64,000 nucleotides of DNA, taken from Porogramme epimiltina. Lineage: Eukaryota; Basidiomycota; Agaricomycetes; Polyporales; Polyporaceae. A program made the translations under genes and the position numbers. Under the pieces are notes generated by a model. That model ran no database searches and was not told where the DNA came from. It saw only the letters and a list, made by a program, of their open reading frames with translations. This document shows positions 21,611 to 34,442 of this stretch, piece after piece (positions within the stretch are counted from its first letter, which is position 1; each line of letters starts with the position of its first letter). The stretch lies in contig FTLJ01000307.1 in NCBI GenBank assembly GCA_900155495.1, forward strand, positions 62,001 to 126,000, written 5' to 3'.

Positions 21611-24600
21611 ATGTCGCCGGCAGCAGCACTCTGGTCCCTTCTCGCCCTCTCCCTCTCCCTTCTCTCGACGCTGGTTCGTGCGCAGGGCCCCGTCCAGTCC
21701 TTTTTCCCTGCTTCCGTTCCCCTCGCCGTCCGTTCTCCGTACATGAGCACATGGGCCGGGAGCTCCAACACTGCTCAGCCACTCTCCAACCTATGGCCCG
21801 TCTTCTTGGGAAATGGGGTGCGTCGCTCTGTATCCTGGTTTCTCTGAACGACCCTGACGCCGGTTTTGCAGGGTATCATGGGATGGGCTGGCAAGATCAG
21901 GGTGGACGGCACGGCGTACGCATGGTTAGGCAACGACCGCATTCCCGCAAACCAGTCTACGGTCACAAACGTCCAGTTTACGCCCACGCGCTCCATCTAT
22001 GTCATGACTGCCGGCCCCATGAATATCACCATCACATTTCTATCCCCCATCGAGGTGAGTCGATACCCCTCGGAACGCGCTGTGTGACCGTGGTCGGCGT
22101 AGACATTAACGCACGGTCGTACGCACAGCCCGACGACTGGGTCAAGCAGTCGCTGCCGTTTTCGTATGTCTCGATCGAGGCGAACTCGCTCGACGGAAAC
22201 ACGCACTCGGTTCAGGTCTACTCCGACATCAGCGCTGGTGAGTTGGGCGCGACGGATAGGGCGTGGGTGTGGTGGTCTTTAACGCGTTCCTTCGTTTGCG
22301 GCACGCAGAGTGGGTGTCGGGCAACAGGAGCAGTCTCGTCAAGTGGAACAACCAGATCACCGGCAGCAGCGTCTACCACGAGATCGAGCTCCAGAATCCC
22401 GCGGCATACACAGAGATCAGCAACCAGGCGCAGGACGGGAAGGCGTATTATGCCATGGCGTCGGTCCGTCCTCCCCCGCACGCTCGTCTAAATTCTCCGT
22501 TTTGATCACCTGCGCGTTCTCAGCGACCCGGCCTGACATGGCAAATCGACGGAGACAAGGCAACCCGGACACAGTTCGCCAACAACGGCGTTTTGACCAA
22601 CACTCAGTCCACTGCCTTCGCCTCCATCTCTCCGTGCGCACATCCCATGTCTCTTTTTTGACCTATTTTGCTCAGACCGTGTCTCACAGCGTATTCTCCG
22701 TCTTTGCCATCTCCGTCGACCTCGGCCAGATCTCGAGTATCACGTCTCCCGTGGTGTGGGCGGTCGGATACGTGCGCGACCCTGTCGTACAATATACGAC
22801 CTCCACGGGCTCGACGGAGATCCGCCGACCGTACTACGCTACGCAGTACTCGAGTATTGGCTCAGCGGTGAGAATCGGCGCCCGCTTCATTATGTTCGCT
22901 TGTTTGCTGATCCGTGCGCGTGCGTCCGCCGCATAGATCGACGCGTTCACGGCCGACTTCTCGGCGGCGCACGACCGTGCGGTTGCGCTCGACCAGAAGA
23001 TCATGAGTGCCGCAGGCCAGATCTCGACCAACTATGTTGACCTCGTCTCACTCAGTGCGAAACAGACAATGGGTGCGCTCGACATCACCGTACTGAGCGA
23101 TTCGAGCGGAAATCTCGACCCGACAGACGTGAAGATCTTCATGAAGGACGTCGGGACATCGGGGTGAGCAACTTTTGTGTTTGGGCGATCCTGATTGACC
23201 AACACGGCCACATAGACGCGTCAACCCTGTTGAGAAGATGTATGCGGCTTTCCCAGCGTACCTTTACCTCAACGCATCGCTCGGCGGAAAGATGCTTGCA
23301 CCATTGCTTGAATTTCAGGACAACCTTTCTGGGCAGGCCTACGCCGCACAGGATATAGGTACATCATCACATATTCATTTCGAGAAGAAAGTATTGACCC
23401 CGGATAGGCCTCAACTATCCGCTTGCAACAGGCACTCGCGGAGCTCATAATCAGGGTATCGAACGTGAGTGGAACATTCGTTCGCTGTGGATGATGATAT
23501 TCACCAGCTCTCCAGAGTCTGGGAATATGTTGGTCATGATGTTGGCTCAGGCGAGGATATCGGGAGACGGGACATTACTATCCCAACACGTGCGTTGTGG
23601 TACTTTTCCTGGTATCCCGGGCGAGCTGACGAAGTCCCTCTGAGCAGTACAATTTGACCAAGCGATGGGCTGATTATCTTGTGTCTAACTCCCTCACGCC
23701 GTCTAACCAGTGCGTACACCATTCTGTTGACTTGGACACGACCCATAGACATGGCTTTCGCAGGCAAACAGCAGACGGCGAGTCCAACGCGAACATGACC
23801 AACCTCGCCATCAAAGGCATCGTAGGTGTCAAAGCCATGGCTGAGATTGCTCGCGCGGTTGGCCAAGACTTCGACGCCTCACAGTACGACGTGCGTCTGC
23901 GTTTCGTTTATTCTTGTGACCGAGGTTCATGCTAAAGGTATATCAGAGTCACGCATCTGCCCTTCTCAGCGCGTGGCAAGCCCTCGCGGCTTCCTCCGAC
24001 CAAGGCCACCTGCTTGGAGAGTACGACCAACAGTCGTCGTGGGCCCTGATGTACAACATATATGCGGACAGTTTGCTCAAAACGGGCCTCGTCGCGCAAG
24101 CTGTACGTCGCATGTTCGTGTAGTTATACTCTGATTGACACTGCGTGGTCCAGGTTCTAGATGGACAAACACAGTCGTATGGGAGTCTCTTAACTCAAGG
24201 TATGCTCTCTTGCAGTTTCCTATGGCATCGTGGTGCGGCCGCGCTAATGGTGCGGTAGCTCCTGCGTTTGGCCTTCCCATCGATAGCACATCAGGACAAA
24301 CCAGCAGCATGGGTGAGGATGTTATTGCCAATGCCTACCAACTAATTGCTGACGCTCGCACTCAGCGTGGCTCCTGTTCACATCCGCAACCGTAACGGAC
24401 CAGGGCGTCCGGAACCAGCTTATTCAGGGTGCATGGGCGCGGGCAAACTCGAATACTACCAGTGGCGCATTACCAGACCATTACAATGACGGCACAGGCA
24501 GCATCCAAGACGGCTCTGCGGGGTAAGTGACGTGTGCTCTTTCCTGTGCCTTGCGGTGCCTGATGAACCATGCGCTCGTACCCTTCAGTCCAAGTTTAGG

Positions 24601-25544
24601 CGCGATGTTCGCTCATCTCGCACTGACGTGAGTATTAATTTTGTGCATCGTCGCGACCGCGCAGCTTTCGGACGTCTGATCATGACGCTCACTCCTTTCG
24701 CAGTGTTGCCAACACGACGATCGTCGTGCCCGCCAGCGCGTCGACGACGGCCGCCTCCGGAGGCGGCAATGGGTCCAACGACACATCTTCCTCGTCCATC
24801 GTTGGCCCCGTCGTTGGCGGCGTCGTGGGCGGCATCGCGGTCGTCGTGATCGCTGCCGGTGCGATCTTCTACTTCCGCCGGAAACGCCGCTACGACCGCC
24901 GCAGGGACAGCGAGAAGGTCGACTTCATGGACTCGCACCAGCCGTCCGTCCAGCCATTCTTTACGTACGGCAACCAGCACACCGCGGGCGCCGGCGAGCC
25001 GCACGACTCGTACCACGGCCCGAGCGGTTCGGACTACAACCCGCACACCGAAATGGCCACTGCGGCAGCAATGGGGAGCGCCTCTGCGCTCGTTGGCGGT
25101 GGCGCCGGCACAAGCCTGGCCCTGGGCGCAAGCGCGGGCCTAAGCAACGGCAGCAGCACACGCCTCCCCCCCGTGAACATGCACGCATCAAACCCGAGCC
25201 TGGCGTACACAGCGTCGACGGACCCATCCACGCAGTCGGCAGCAGCGGCCGCGGCGGGGCTCGCGTACCTCGACGGCGCGCCAGTGTCGGCGAAGGCGCG
25301 CGAGCGGATGCTAAACATGCAGCAGGCACGGGGCCACTACTACACGCCGTCGCTCTCTGCGTCGGACGCGACGGGCTCGGCGGCGCTGTCGAGCCGCGAC
25401 CCGCTCTCGCCCGAGACGCAGAGCGCGATGGGGTCGGTGTCCCCGACGGACGTGATCGGGCTGCGGGCGGAGGTGGAGAACCTCCGGAGGGTGATGCAGG
25501 AGATCCGGGCGGATCGGTTCGAGCCGCCGCCCGAGTACGCGTAG
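21611..25544 (+). CDS. gtaA: Secreted glutaminase A (GtaA type) with C-terminal membrane anchor
   Basis: An extracellular L-glutaminase-family protein with more than 15 exons. It opens with a signal peptide (LWSLLALSLSLLSTLVRA, cut near AQG), then the N-terminal domain with VPLAVRSPYMSTW, LWPVFLGNG, GWAGKIRVDGTAYAWLG and SYVSIEANSLDGNTHSVQVY. The central DUF4965 part has TRQFANNGVL-like and WAVGYVRDPVVQYT blocks, AAHDRAVALDQKI and YVDLVSLSAKQTMGALDIT. The DUF1793 part has NPVEKMYAAFPAYLYLN, GNMLVMMLAQARISGDGTLL, YNLTKRWADYLVSNSLTP, NLAIKGIVGVKAMAEIA and WALMYNIYADSLLKTGLV. A Ser/Gly linker and one membrane helix (VGPVVGGVVGGIAVVVIAAG, then IFYF) follow, with a basic stop RRKRRYDRRR and a 200-residue cytosolic Ala/Ser-rich tail ending in a short coiled coil. 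The anchor suggests a wall- or surface-bound enzyme. Confidence 0.88.
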
Positions 25545-26568
25545 GCGGGTTTGGGTTCGCGCGTTTGGTTGGTGTTGGTCTTCGTATATCCCGTCTCTGC
25601 TTCTTTCCTTTGTCTATACGTCTTGCATACTCGTATCTGGCTCGTACTACATCTTCGGTGCTCTCGTTTGGCGCATCTAGTATCAAATGTCGCGGTCACA
25701 CTTGGTGGCCGCCCCCCACGCTATATCATCGTGCACAAGTACAATGAGCCCCCACCCACCGACTCCCCCGACACGGACGTGTTGCCGTTCTGTACACTAC
25801 ACTTTCATTAGTAGGATAGTCACTTTATCCGGACGCCCACTGTATCTAGTATACTTATTGGCGTCACATACGCAAAGTTCAACGCTGCGGTTGTGCATAG
25901 TATGGGCGGGAAGTCGTGATGCTTGTCCTTCGGTGAGTGCTTGTTCACGATGGATAGAACGACGCCCTTCTTTTCGGATTGATAGGTGGGTCTAGCTTTG
26001 TCCAGCCCGAGGCGCATCAGTGAAGACACAGCGTTTACGGCCAGATTTCCCGCACCGGACAGTGCCTCCCATATTTCATTGTCATAGGTCCAACGGTACA
26101 GCTTCTGTGCCAGCTAGACCTGTTACGATGGGCATTTAGTATTTACTATCACTATGTCACTAAACATTTTGTATCATCGTCTCATGTCGTATAAATCCAG
26201 CCATCAAACCGTGCAATTCGGCGCTGCCAAGCGAGCCGAGGCTGTGCTGGATACAGCTTGTCTTCTGCACTCACCCCCATCAGGCACTGTACAACGAGGC
26301 ACATCTAGCCTCGAATTTGAGATGGTCGGATGCTGTGTAGCCTACGGGCGATACGGTCGGCATAGACTTGAAAGGGGGTGGACTCAGACTGACAGGCGAC
26401 GTCCGTTCTGTTCTTGTCGCTCACCATCATGACGGCGGCCTCCAGTTCTTCAACACGTATGTCTGGTTTTGTGGATGCATTGTGATGTTTGATTACTGAC
26501 GGGATGCATGTGCTCGTGTTAGGCGCGTCGATGGGGATGTCTACGGTGGGTGCCTTGTCAAGTACTGC
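25545..26568. other. Gene-free stretch
   Basis: No gene recognised. It holds the 3' flank of the glutaminase A gene and, towards 26568, the probable promoter and 5' leader of the DUF6535 gene. Short frames on either strand have no motif. Confidence 0.4.
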
Positions 26569-28759
26569 GTGACACGAATAGATCAGTGGTTCTGCCCTTC
26601 GGGACGTTTCGGCGCCGCTGTTACTCAATGTGTGTACCAACAGAGGCCGGCACCCTCATCACAGAAGCCACCCTCTGTATCCAGGGTGAAGTCTCCCTAC
26701 AGTGAGAAGCAGCGCGCGGAAGCATGGGAGCTATGTGCAACAACTGTGAAGAACCATAGTGAAGAGATGCTCAAGCGATGGGAGGATGAGATCAACATGC
26801 TCCTAACATTTGTAGGCATTCATAGTGGATTTGCGCTGATTGTGGCTGCTGATGGCTCGAGTCTTAGGCCGGTCTTTTCTCAGCGGCGTTGACCGCATTC
26901 AACGTGCAGTCATATCTGCTCTTGCAGCCAGACAACGGAGACGACGTGGTGGTAGCGCTGGCGCATATATCAGCTCAACTTACCAGCTTTTCGGTCAATC
27001 AAGCATTCGTGAATTCGACCCAGCCCGCATTTGTGCTCTCAGGCACAACATTCGTGGCGCCGCTCTATGCCGTGTGGATCAACACTCTTTGGTTCACGTC
27101 TCTCATCTGCACGCTCTCCGCATCTTCCATCGCTGTCACAGTCAAACAATGGCTCTACCAGTACAAGCAAGGACTCTCGGGAACCTCGCGCGAGATCTCC
27201 CGGCTGCGCCAGTATCGCTACGACAACCTCCTGAACTGGCGTGTGCCGGAGATCATCGCGCTCCTCCCGATCCTCCTCCAAGCCGCCTTGTCTCTCTTCC
27301 TCGGTGGCCTGCTCATCCTCTTGTGGTCCCTGCACCCCGTCGTGGCCCTTGTCGCCTCCGCGCTCGTCGGAGTCTTGTTCTCCTTCCAGGCGGTGACGAC
27401 CCTCCTCCCCACCCTGCGTCCCGACTGTTCGTACCAGTCCCCCCAAGCCCTCGGACTCTTCCTCGTCCTCCAACCCCTCCGGAAGGCGCTCATCCGCGCG
27501 TCCGCTTCCCTATCCCCGCACCTCCCGTCACTCGCGACTCTCCGCCGCGCATGGCGCGCCCTCCGCACAACGCCGCTCCCCGCGCGGGGCACGCACCGGA
27601 GCCGCTGGCACGCGCGCGAGAAGGCGGCCGCGCACGCGCGCCGTGCAGAGCTCGACCGCGCGCTCGTGATGGCCGCGTACGACGCGACGCTCGTCGAGCG
27701 CGTGCTGCACGCCGCGCTCGGGCCGTGCATGTGGGACATGCGCCCCGCGTGCGTGCGCCGCTGCTTCGACGACGTCTTCGGCGCGGGGGCGAGGCTGCGG
27801 AAGCACCCGTGGCTCGGGCGCGGGGACGCGGACGGCCACGGCGAACTAGGCGCGGGCGAGTGCGGGTGGGGGCCCGCGGCGCCGCTTGTCCTGAACTTTG
27901 CGCTGCTTGCTGCCGGGGACGAAGATGCTAGTGTCAGCGCGGGAGACCCGAGCCGCGTCGCGCCGAGGGAAATGGTGCTGGATATGCCCATCCCTGAAGC
28001 CCCTGTGGACTCGGAGCTCGGGGGCCTGTTTCTGCAGACGATGGCGCAGCTGGTCGCGCAAGGTGCCTCTGCGCAGCGCGCGTTCGACAAGATGCTCTGG
28101 TACATGTACATGTCAGGTGTCAAGGAAGACGCTAATGTGCGACCGGAAGTCGTGCACGACGGTGAGGGTCCAACCTGTGCTATCTGTGACCATGATCTGA
28201 CGTTCTATACTATCTAGTCATTGTAGCGTTTCCGAAAACCACCACCGAATTCCGGCGTGTAGTGGATTACGAGAGCCCGCACCTCAACGTCCCTTACCTC
28301 TCTGTCGCGACGGATGTCCTGGCTTACCTCGGTCGCCATAAGGTAGTCACGTCCGAGGACACCCTCGCAAGCGACACTCGCATCCGCGACGCCCTCCGCG
28401 CTGTCTGCGCGTTCATGCGGTTCCCCGCATGGCGCAGCGGCAAACGCGCCCGCCTCCAGTACGTCCTCTGGGAGGTACACGACTCAGGCGTCGTCCCGGC
28501 TCTCGTCAGACTCCGCGAAGACTCGTCCACGCACGACGCGGTCAGCGCGGAGCTTGTCCGCGCATGCAGGGCGTTACTGGACTCGGTGGATGCAGAACTC
28601 CTGTCCGACTCATGGCTGCGCGAGTTCTGGGGGGAGAAGTTCAAGGCTGTTGTGGGCGCGCTGGAACGTCTGGAGGGTATGTTCGACAAGGAGGAACTGG
28701 AGCCTACGCCTAGGGATGATGTGCAGGAAGGTACGGCTTCGTCGGTGCCGCCAACGTGA
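26569..28759 (+). CDS. DUF6535-domain membrane protein
   Basis: An agaricomycete-specific family of unknown function. Exon one gives AWELCATTVKNHSEEMLKRW, then EDEINMLLTF, ending at an intron GTAGGC...CTTAG (about 26813-26868). The next exon opens AGLFSAALTAFNVQSYLLLQ, the DUF6535 signature 'LLxFAGLFSAxLTAF' with the first helix, followed by PLYAVWINTLWFTSLICTLS, a linker IAVTVKQWLYQY, and a helix pair LPILLQAALSLFLGGLLILL and HPVVALVASALVGVLFSFQA, so four membrane segments. A long cytosolic alpha-helical C-terminus follows, with a further exon after an intron near 28164-28218 (VDYESPHLNVPYLSVATDVL). The start is uncertain. A Ser/Thr-rich tail may continue through extra introns to 28954 or about 29260. 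A wrecked copy lies at 36240-36990. Confidence 0.8.
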
Positions 28760-29154
28760 TGTACCATATTGACTGAAAGATCTGAAGACGAATGCAAAGA
28801 ACCTGGTTTGTCAGCACCGAGCACCGCATTCGACGATATGTCCGTCAGACACTACCTATCGACACCTTTGGTGTCTGGGAGACCGACCACTGCGCCTCCT
28901 AGTCCGGTTATAGGCAAGTTGTCATTCGATGAATTGGCTAGATCTCGTTGTTGATCGTGTCTCTACTCAGCCTATCCCCTTTCCCTGTCAGTGGAGGGGT
29001 ATCTTACTGGTTCCTCCTCCGTCGAGACTCTGTCTCTTCCTGGTCCAGTCGTCGCACTGCCGAGCACCAGCCTGTGCCTGCCGACCACTACTCGTCAAAT
29101 CGGTCCTCCAACAACAACGGCTGGGAATGAGGTAGCAACCCCTCTGTCGCTGTG

Positions 29155-30325
29155 TGTAGCCTCCACGAGTTCAGAGGACGATCAGGTCCTCGGGATGGAT
29201 AGAAGAGAATGTGCGTGTGCCTCTTTCCTTCTACCGACCCTCGTTTCTGACGCTCCGTCTAGGGTACCGCCAGCAAAACGCGACCAGCACCAACTCAACT
29301 TTGCGGACGTACTCAGACCGTCCCACGACGTTGTAGCCCACTCCTGTCGCGATAGCAATGCCATAGCGCGAAATTAACGCAGCACACAACACGATAGATG
29401 TTCATACAGTCTCGCGGCCATACGCCCTACGATATCGCGCCTTCTTCCGAAACTACAATAGTCACTCGCCATGCCCCCCGTTCTGCCCGGAATGGCCTGG
29501 CGCGACGGCGGTTTGTGCCCCACGCGCCGTGTTGGCGCAACCAGCCTCCCGCCCGCGACCGACCCCTGGATAAGGAGTTGGGGCTTAGCAGCGGCTAACG
29601 GTGCCTGTGTCTCCCAGCTCAGAACAAAGTCGACGTGCTCGTTCAGGGCCTAACTACCCGTCTCGAGCGCCCTGCCGCACACCGGGCCCTCGAGTGTCGC
29701 CACAGGCGTGTCTTCGTCATCCTTTTCTGGGGGAGCCGTGGCGTTCTGGGGGAGCCGTGGCGAGGTGGAGGTTGACGATGGTGGCTTCCGGCACGATGCG
29801 GGTTTGCTCGCGCTGAGTTTGGGCGTCTTCTATAGGGTCTCCGGCCCTGGGCGGGGCGGCGGCTCGTCGGCGAGGGTACGCTTGTGCTCGTTGGTGGCAT
29901 CCACGTCGTCGCGCGGCGTCCTCGTCCAAGGAGTCGAGCATCGAAGCCATCATGGGAGAGCAAGAGGAGGGGTCATAGGCCTCTTCATGCGAAGGGAACG
30001 CGGCAGAGGGGCTGTCGGGTGTGGATGCAGCGTTGAAAAACTATGCGGGGTGTTTAGGGACGATGTGACGATGAGAGGGCAGGAGAAGACATACATGCTT
30101 AATATCACGGGCTTTTGACTCGGCTTCGACTTCGGCTTTGAGTTCATTGAGTTTAATGATCTAGAGGCCTAATAGCCGAAGCCCCAGCGGCAGCTCGGGT
30201 TTGAGGAGTTTCTTCCCGATTCGAGGAAGCAACGAGCGATTTCACACAATTACCAGTAGAGATACGAACCGTGAAGAGGGCTTCTTGTCTAGATGAGACC
30301 CACAATTAAGGTAACTTCGCGTGCC
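29155..30325 (-). pseudogene. Broken copy of the DNA polymerase kappa 3' end
   Basis: This stretch aligns base by base with 39865-41065, the last two exons and 3' flank of the intact polymerase kappa gene. Shared landmarks include GGGTACCG at 29272, the stretch GTCGACGTGCTCGTTCAGG near 29632, GTCGTCGTCC-type acidic codons, AGGCCTAATAGCCGAAG at 30165, CAGCGGCAGCTCGGGTTT at 30188, and CTTCTTGTCTAGATGAGACC at 30281. The frames are broken: the ubiquitin-binding zinc-finger exon is split by shifts and contains an 18-19 bp duplication near 29725-29762. No catalytic exon is present. It starts where the intact gene's little-finger/C-terminal exon begins and stops abruptly at about 30325, so it is a truncated duplicate, not an independent gene. 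Confidence 0.82.
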
Positions 30326-30811
30326 CGTGGGGGCAAAACTCGTCCCGTGTTCGCGGAGCCTGGGTTGCGTGCTACGGGCTCGGGCAGGGTTGTTCCGCGC
30401 GAACGAGGCGGGGAAGGGCGGGGAAGGTGGCACAGCTGTTGAGGAGGGAGATGCTGCAGTCATTCTTGGAGGACGATGTGCGCGCTGCCTACGAACCAGG
30501 CTAGAGGGAAAGAAAGGTACAACCGCATGACGCTCCGTACTGGCATGAGCACAGAGGAATGAGAGTAAGGGCAACGTACCGTCCTCTTCCCGAAGGACCC
30601 ACCGCTTGCCCTCCTTGTCGTCTCGCATGCTCTTCCAACTTGCGGCATATGTGGAGGACGTGGAAGATGAAACCTGAGCGTCGGGGACCGGGGTGTGCAA
30701 AGCGGTCGGACATGCTAAGAATACGCTGGGAAAGGCCCACAGGAGGATGTGCCCGCTATCTATCTCAGGAGCAACAGAGACCTGCAAGGTCGCTTGTTGA
30801 ACCTGGCCCTC

Positions 30812-31016
30812 AATAAATTCAGTCTAGGTCTCGCGGTGCCGTTAGCCAAGAGACGAGCCGGTATCGGGAGACCGGGGTACCCTCACATGAAAGGTGGCTG
30901 AGGGCAAAGCGCTTACTGTGCGCCTGCAAACAGAAAGCAGAATCGAAAAATCATCCTGTGCGAATTCGAACTCGCAAACTGTTATACAATTAGCTGCGCT
31001 ATACCAGCCAAGCTGT
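30812..31016 (-). mobile_element. tRNA-derived SINE-like element, fullest copy
   Basis: Read on the minus strand, the 5' end looks like a tRNA: an A-box-like TAGCGCAGCTAATTG (30988-31002) and a B-box-like GAGTTCGAATTCGC (30960-30973) about 15 bp apart, the layout of an internal RNA polymerase III promoter. The body follows, with TTTGCAGGCGCACAGTAAGC, then CAGCCACCTTTCATGTGAGG, then the tail CCCGATACCGGCTCGTCTC and GAGACCTAGACTGAAT. Body and tail recur in two other places within 2.4 kb, which supports a repeat family. It has no coding capacity, as expected of a non-autonomous element. Confidence 0.6.
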
Positions 31017-31427
31017 TACATCCTATTTTCGGGGGAAAGTAGCAGCAATATATCTCCACTTCTCCCATCCTTCCCCGAGGTCATAGGGCGCCTTCTTCCC
31101 TGTGCCTGTAAGTACCGGTCCCCGGCACCCGCATACCGGGGCCACCTCTTCCGGCCCGAGATACCGGCCCCCTCATCTAGACACCTTCATTGTGCGAACG
31201 CGAGCGAGTGCCTAGTCTCGTGCCAAGACTCTCAAGCAGAGGAGTTTGTGCCAAACCTAAGCGAATGATCACCTTCGCCCAACGGCGCGGAGCACGTGCG
31301 CACTGGCAGGGAAGATCTACGCAGGCACCGACACCGGCGCATAGTTGTCTGGGTAGGCAGAAGAGGTGATGTTGTATCCCTATATTGCTACATTTCTTCC
31401 CACATAGAAGAAGCGATGGCTCAGTTA

Positions 31428-31482
31428 GATACCGGCTCGTCTCTTGACCCACGGTATCGCGAGACCGAGACTGAATCCCCTC
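31428..31482 (+). mobile_element. SINE-like element, tail fragment
   Basis: Only the 3' tail is present: GATACCGGCTCGTCTCTTGA, then GGTATCGCGAGACCGAGACT, then GAATCCCC. It matches the tail of the copies at 30812-31016 (minus strand) and 33026-33190 (plus strand). Confidence 0.55.
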
Positions 31483-31514
31483 GCATGATGAGCCTCGCGA
31501 AATAAGCGTGTGCG

Positions 31515-32450
<936 letters not shown>

Positions 32451-32937
32451 ATGGACACATCTCAGTCCGAATAGATCAGCACCGTTCCGTGATTGACTCA
32501 ATGACTCGGAGTGGAGTCAAATGATGCAGCGGGACGAGCGCGCACTGAACAGTCATAGGGGAGGTGGACGCACCTGGGGAGTCGTTGAAAACGAAACTGG
32601 TGTTAGCATAGATAGGATACGCTATCACCAACGTGTGGCGGAATAACTATTTCAGGTAGAGAGTAGCATTAGTAGCCGCAGATGTACATATGGAGGCGCG
32701 AGTGCCACCAGCAGAAGCGCAGGCAATGCTAAGAATACATCGGGATTGAGATGACCAACGGCCTCGAGCCAAGACATCCTAGCATACCCTTCCCACTCTA
32801 CACTGGCAGTAAAGGTCGATAAGACATCAACTAGTTAGGGGCTGCTCGCGCTTGAGCTGTTTGATGACATGTTTGGCGAGTTTCTCTTGCCCCTGCGCGA
32901 GACTTGGGAACGTCATCGGTAGCTCGTAGTTCTTCAG

Positions 32938-33025
32938 CTCAGGGTAAGGCGTTTACTGTGCGTCTGCGAACGGAAAACAAAACACTGGCAGGGTCAATTC
33001 GAACCCCCGACCTTTTGCTTCGCTT
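32938..33025 (-). mobile_element. SINE-like element, 5'-truncated head fragment
   Basis: On the minus strand it carries a B-box-like GGGGGTTCGAATTGACCC (near 32995-33009), then the body CGTTCGCAGACGCACAGTAA and CGCCTTACCCTGAGC. The A-box half is missing, and the element stops before the CCACCTTTCA block. It lies head-to-head with the next fragment. Confidence 0.5.
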
Positions 33026-33190
33026 GCTACGCGGGTTCGGATTATCGGATGTCTTTTCAATTTTGCTTCCTTTTGCAGACGCCTAATTAGTGCCTTACCG
33101 TCAGCCACCTTTCACATGAGGGTATTCCGGCCTCCCGATACCGGCTCGTCTCTCGACCAATGGTATCTCGAGACCGGGACTGAATCCCCT
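33026..33190 (+). mobile_element. SINE-like element, nearly complete body and tail
   Basis: On the plus strand it has a weak B-box-like GGGTTCGGATTATCGG (33033-33048), then TTTTGCAGACGCCTAATTAG, GCCTTACCGTCAGCCACC, TTTCACATGAGGGTATTCC, CCCGATACCGGCTCGTCTC, and GAGACCGGGACTGAATCCCC. It matches the copy at 30812-31016 along its length in the opposite orientation. Together with the neighbouring minus-strand fragment it could form a hairpin. Confidence 0.55.
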
Positions 33191-34442
33191 CCAGTATGGC
33201 GAGGCTCCATGGCCATAGAGTGTTGGGGTATTGGTGTCGATGGGGGTACCGGAGAAGGGGTTCGTGAACGCTGCGCTAAACGACCTTCGATGTTACAATA
33301 GCGGGAAGGAGATGAACGGTGTTATGTGAATGGGGGCCTTGTATATAGTGTCGGCTCACCTGTGACTATCTGTTACAACTTGAACTCAACTACGAATTAG
33401 AGGGAACATCTAGATGGATTGGGTGCGGAAAGCGTATCTTTCATACGAATGTGTGACGGCGCGGGCATTTCGAAGCTGGGGTGGAGCATGGATACCTGAG
33501 ACCGAGTCAGAGACAGGGTATGGGGGTTCGATAAGGCCACGCGTCGGCTACTCATGAATTTTGCTTGGCGCAAGCTAAGTTAAGGTTTGATCGCCGGGCT
33601 AGTGCTCATGTCCATTATGTAGGAAACCATGCATCGTTAGCCTGCCCACGAATTTCCGGAGTATGACAAGACACACTGCCAACAAAGTATCCTTAGACAG
33701 CTTCACCCGTTCAGCATAACGAAGGGATCAATGGAAGAATACCACTGCCACTAACCTGCCCAACTCTGAAGACGCTACGAAACCTTCGAAAGGTCTTCGT
33801 ACTACGAAATCCTGAGTACCAATCCACTTTATGTTTGCCTAGGGACCGTTGGCAACAAAGACGGGTAGTATCGAATTCGACTAATACCGCAGACCGCAGC
33901 TGAACGCCGCCGTTGCTTGTTATTACCATATACACATGGTGGGATTGACTCGGTCCGGTAGCTCCATGTTTCTGCACATAATGTCGTGGCCGTAAACCGC
34001 TAGGGTTTACCTCCGATATCACTATCATGCACTCACGCACATTTCGCCGAACGGCTTGAAGGAAAGCTGCCCTGTGACATCGTTGAAGATATCTGCATGG
34101 GGAATAACCCGAGGATATGTGCGGGCGGTTCCGGCGGTGGCTCTGTTTGGCACGAGAATCAAGTAAAGTAGAGGCTTGGGAAACATAGCGATATCTGGAG
34201 AGTGTACTGCAAAACCAGAGCAGGGCTAAGTGAGCAAGCTAGTGAGACAGAAATGGTGACCGGAGTCGTTGAAATGACGCTAAGTGAAGCGAGGATTGAA
34301 CGTCGAGGCTGAGCGGTGGTGGCTGAGATATTATCGATGCCTGTAGGGCTAGTTATCCTACTGACGGCGGGGACGATGGAATCAGGGCATAGCATGGCAA
34401 CAACGAAAAGGTATCCGTCAACATACAGCCTATTACATGATT
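33191..34442. other. Gene-free stretch
   Basis: No gene recognised over 1.25 kb. Frames are short, with frequent stops on both strands. It lies between repeat fragments and an eroded coiled-coil frame, so it probably belongs to the same degraded accessory block. Confidence 0.4.

Noticed and set aside
30242..30787. A 181-codon minus-strand frame with SSSTSSTYAASWKSMRDDKE
   Set aside because: It overlaps the end of the polymerase kappa relic, has no exon partners I could find, and matches no family I know. It could be a fragment of another decayed gene.
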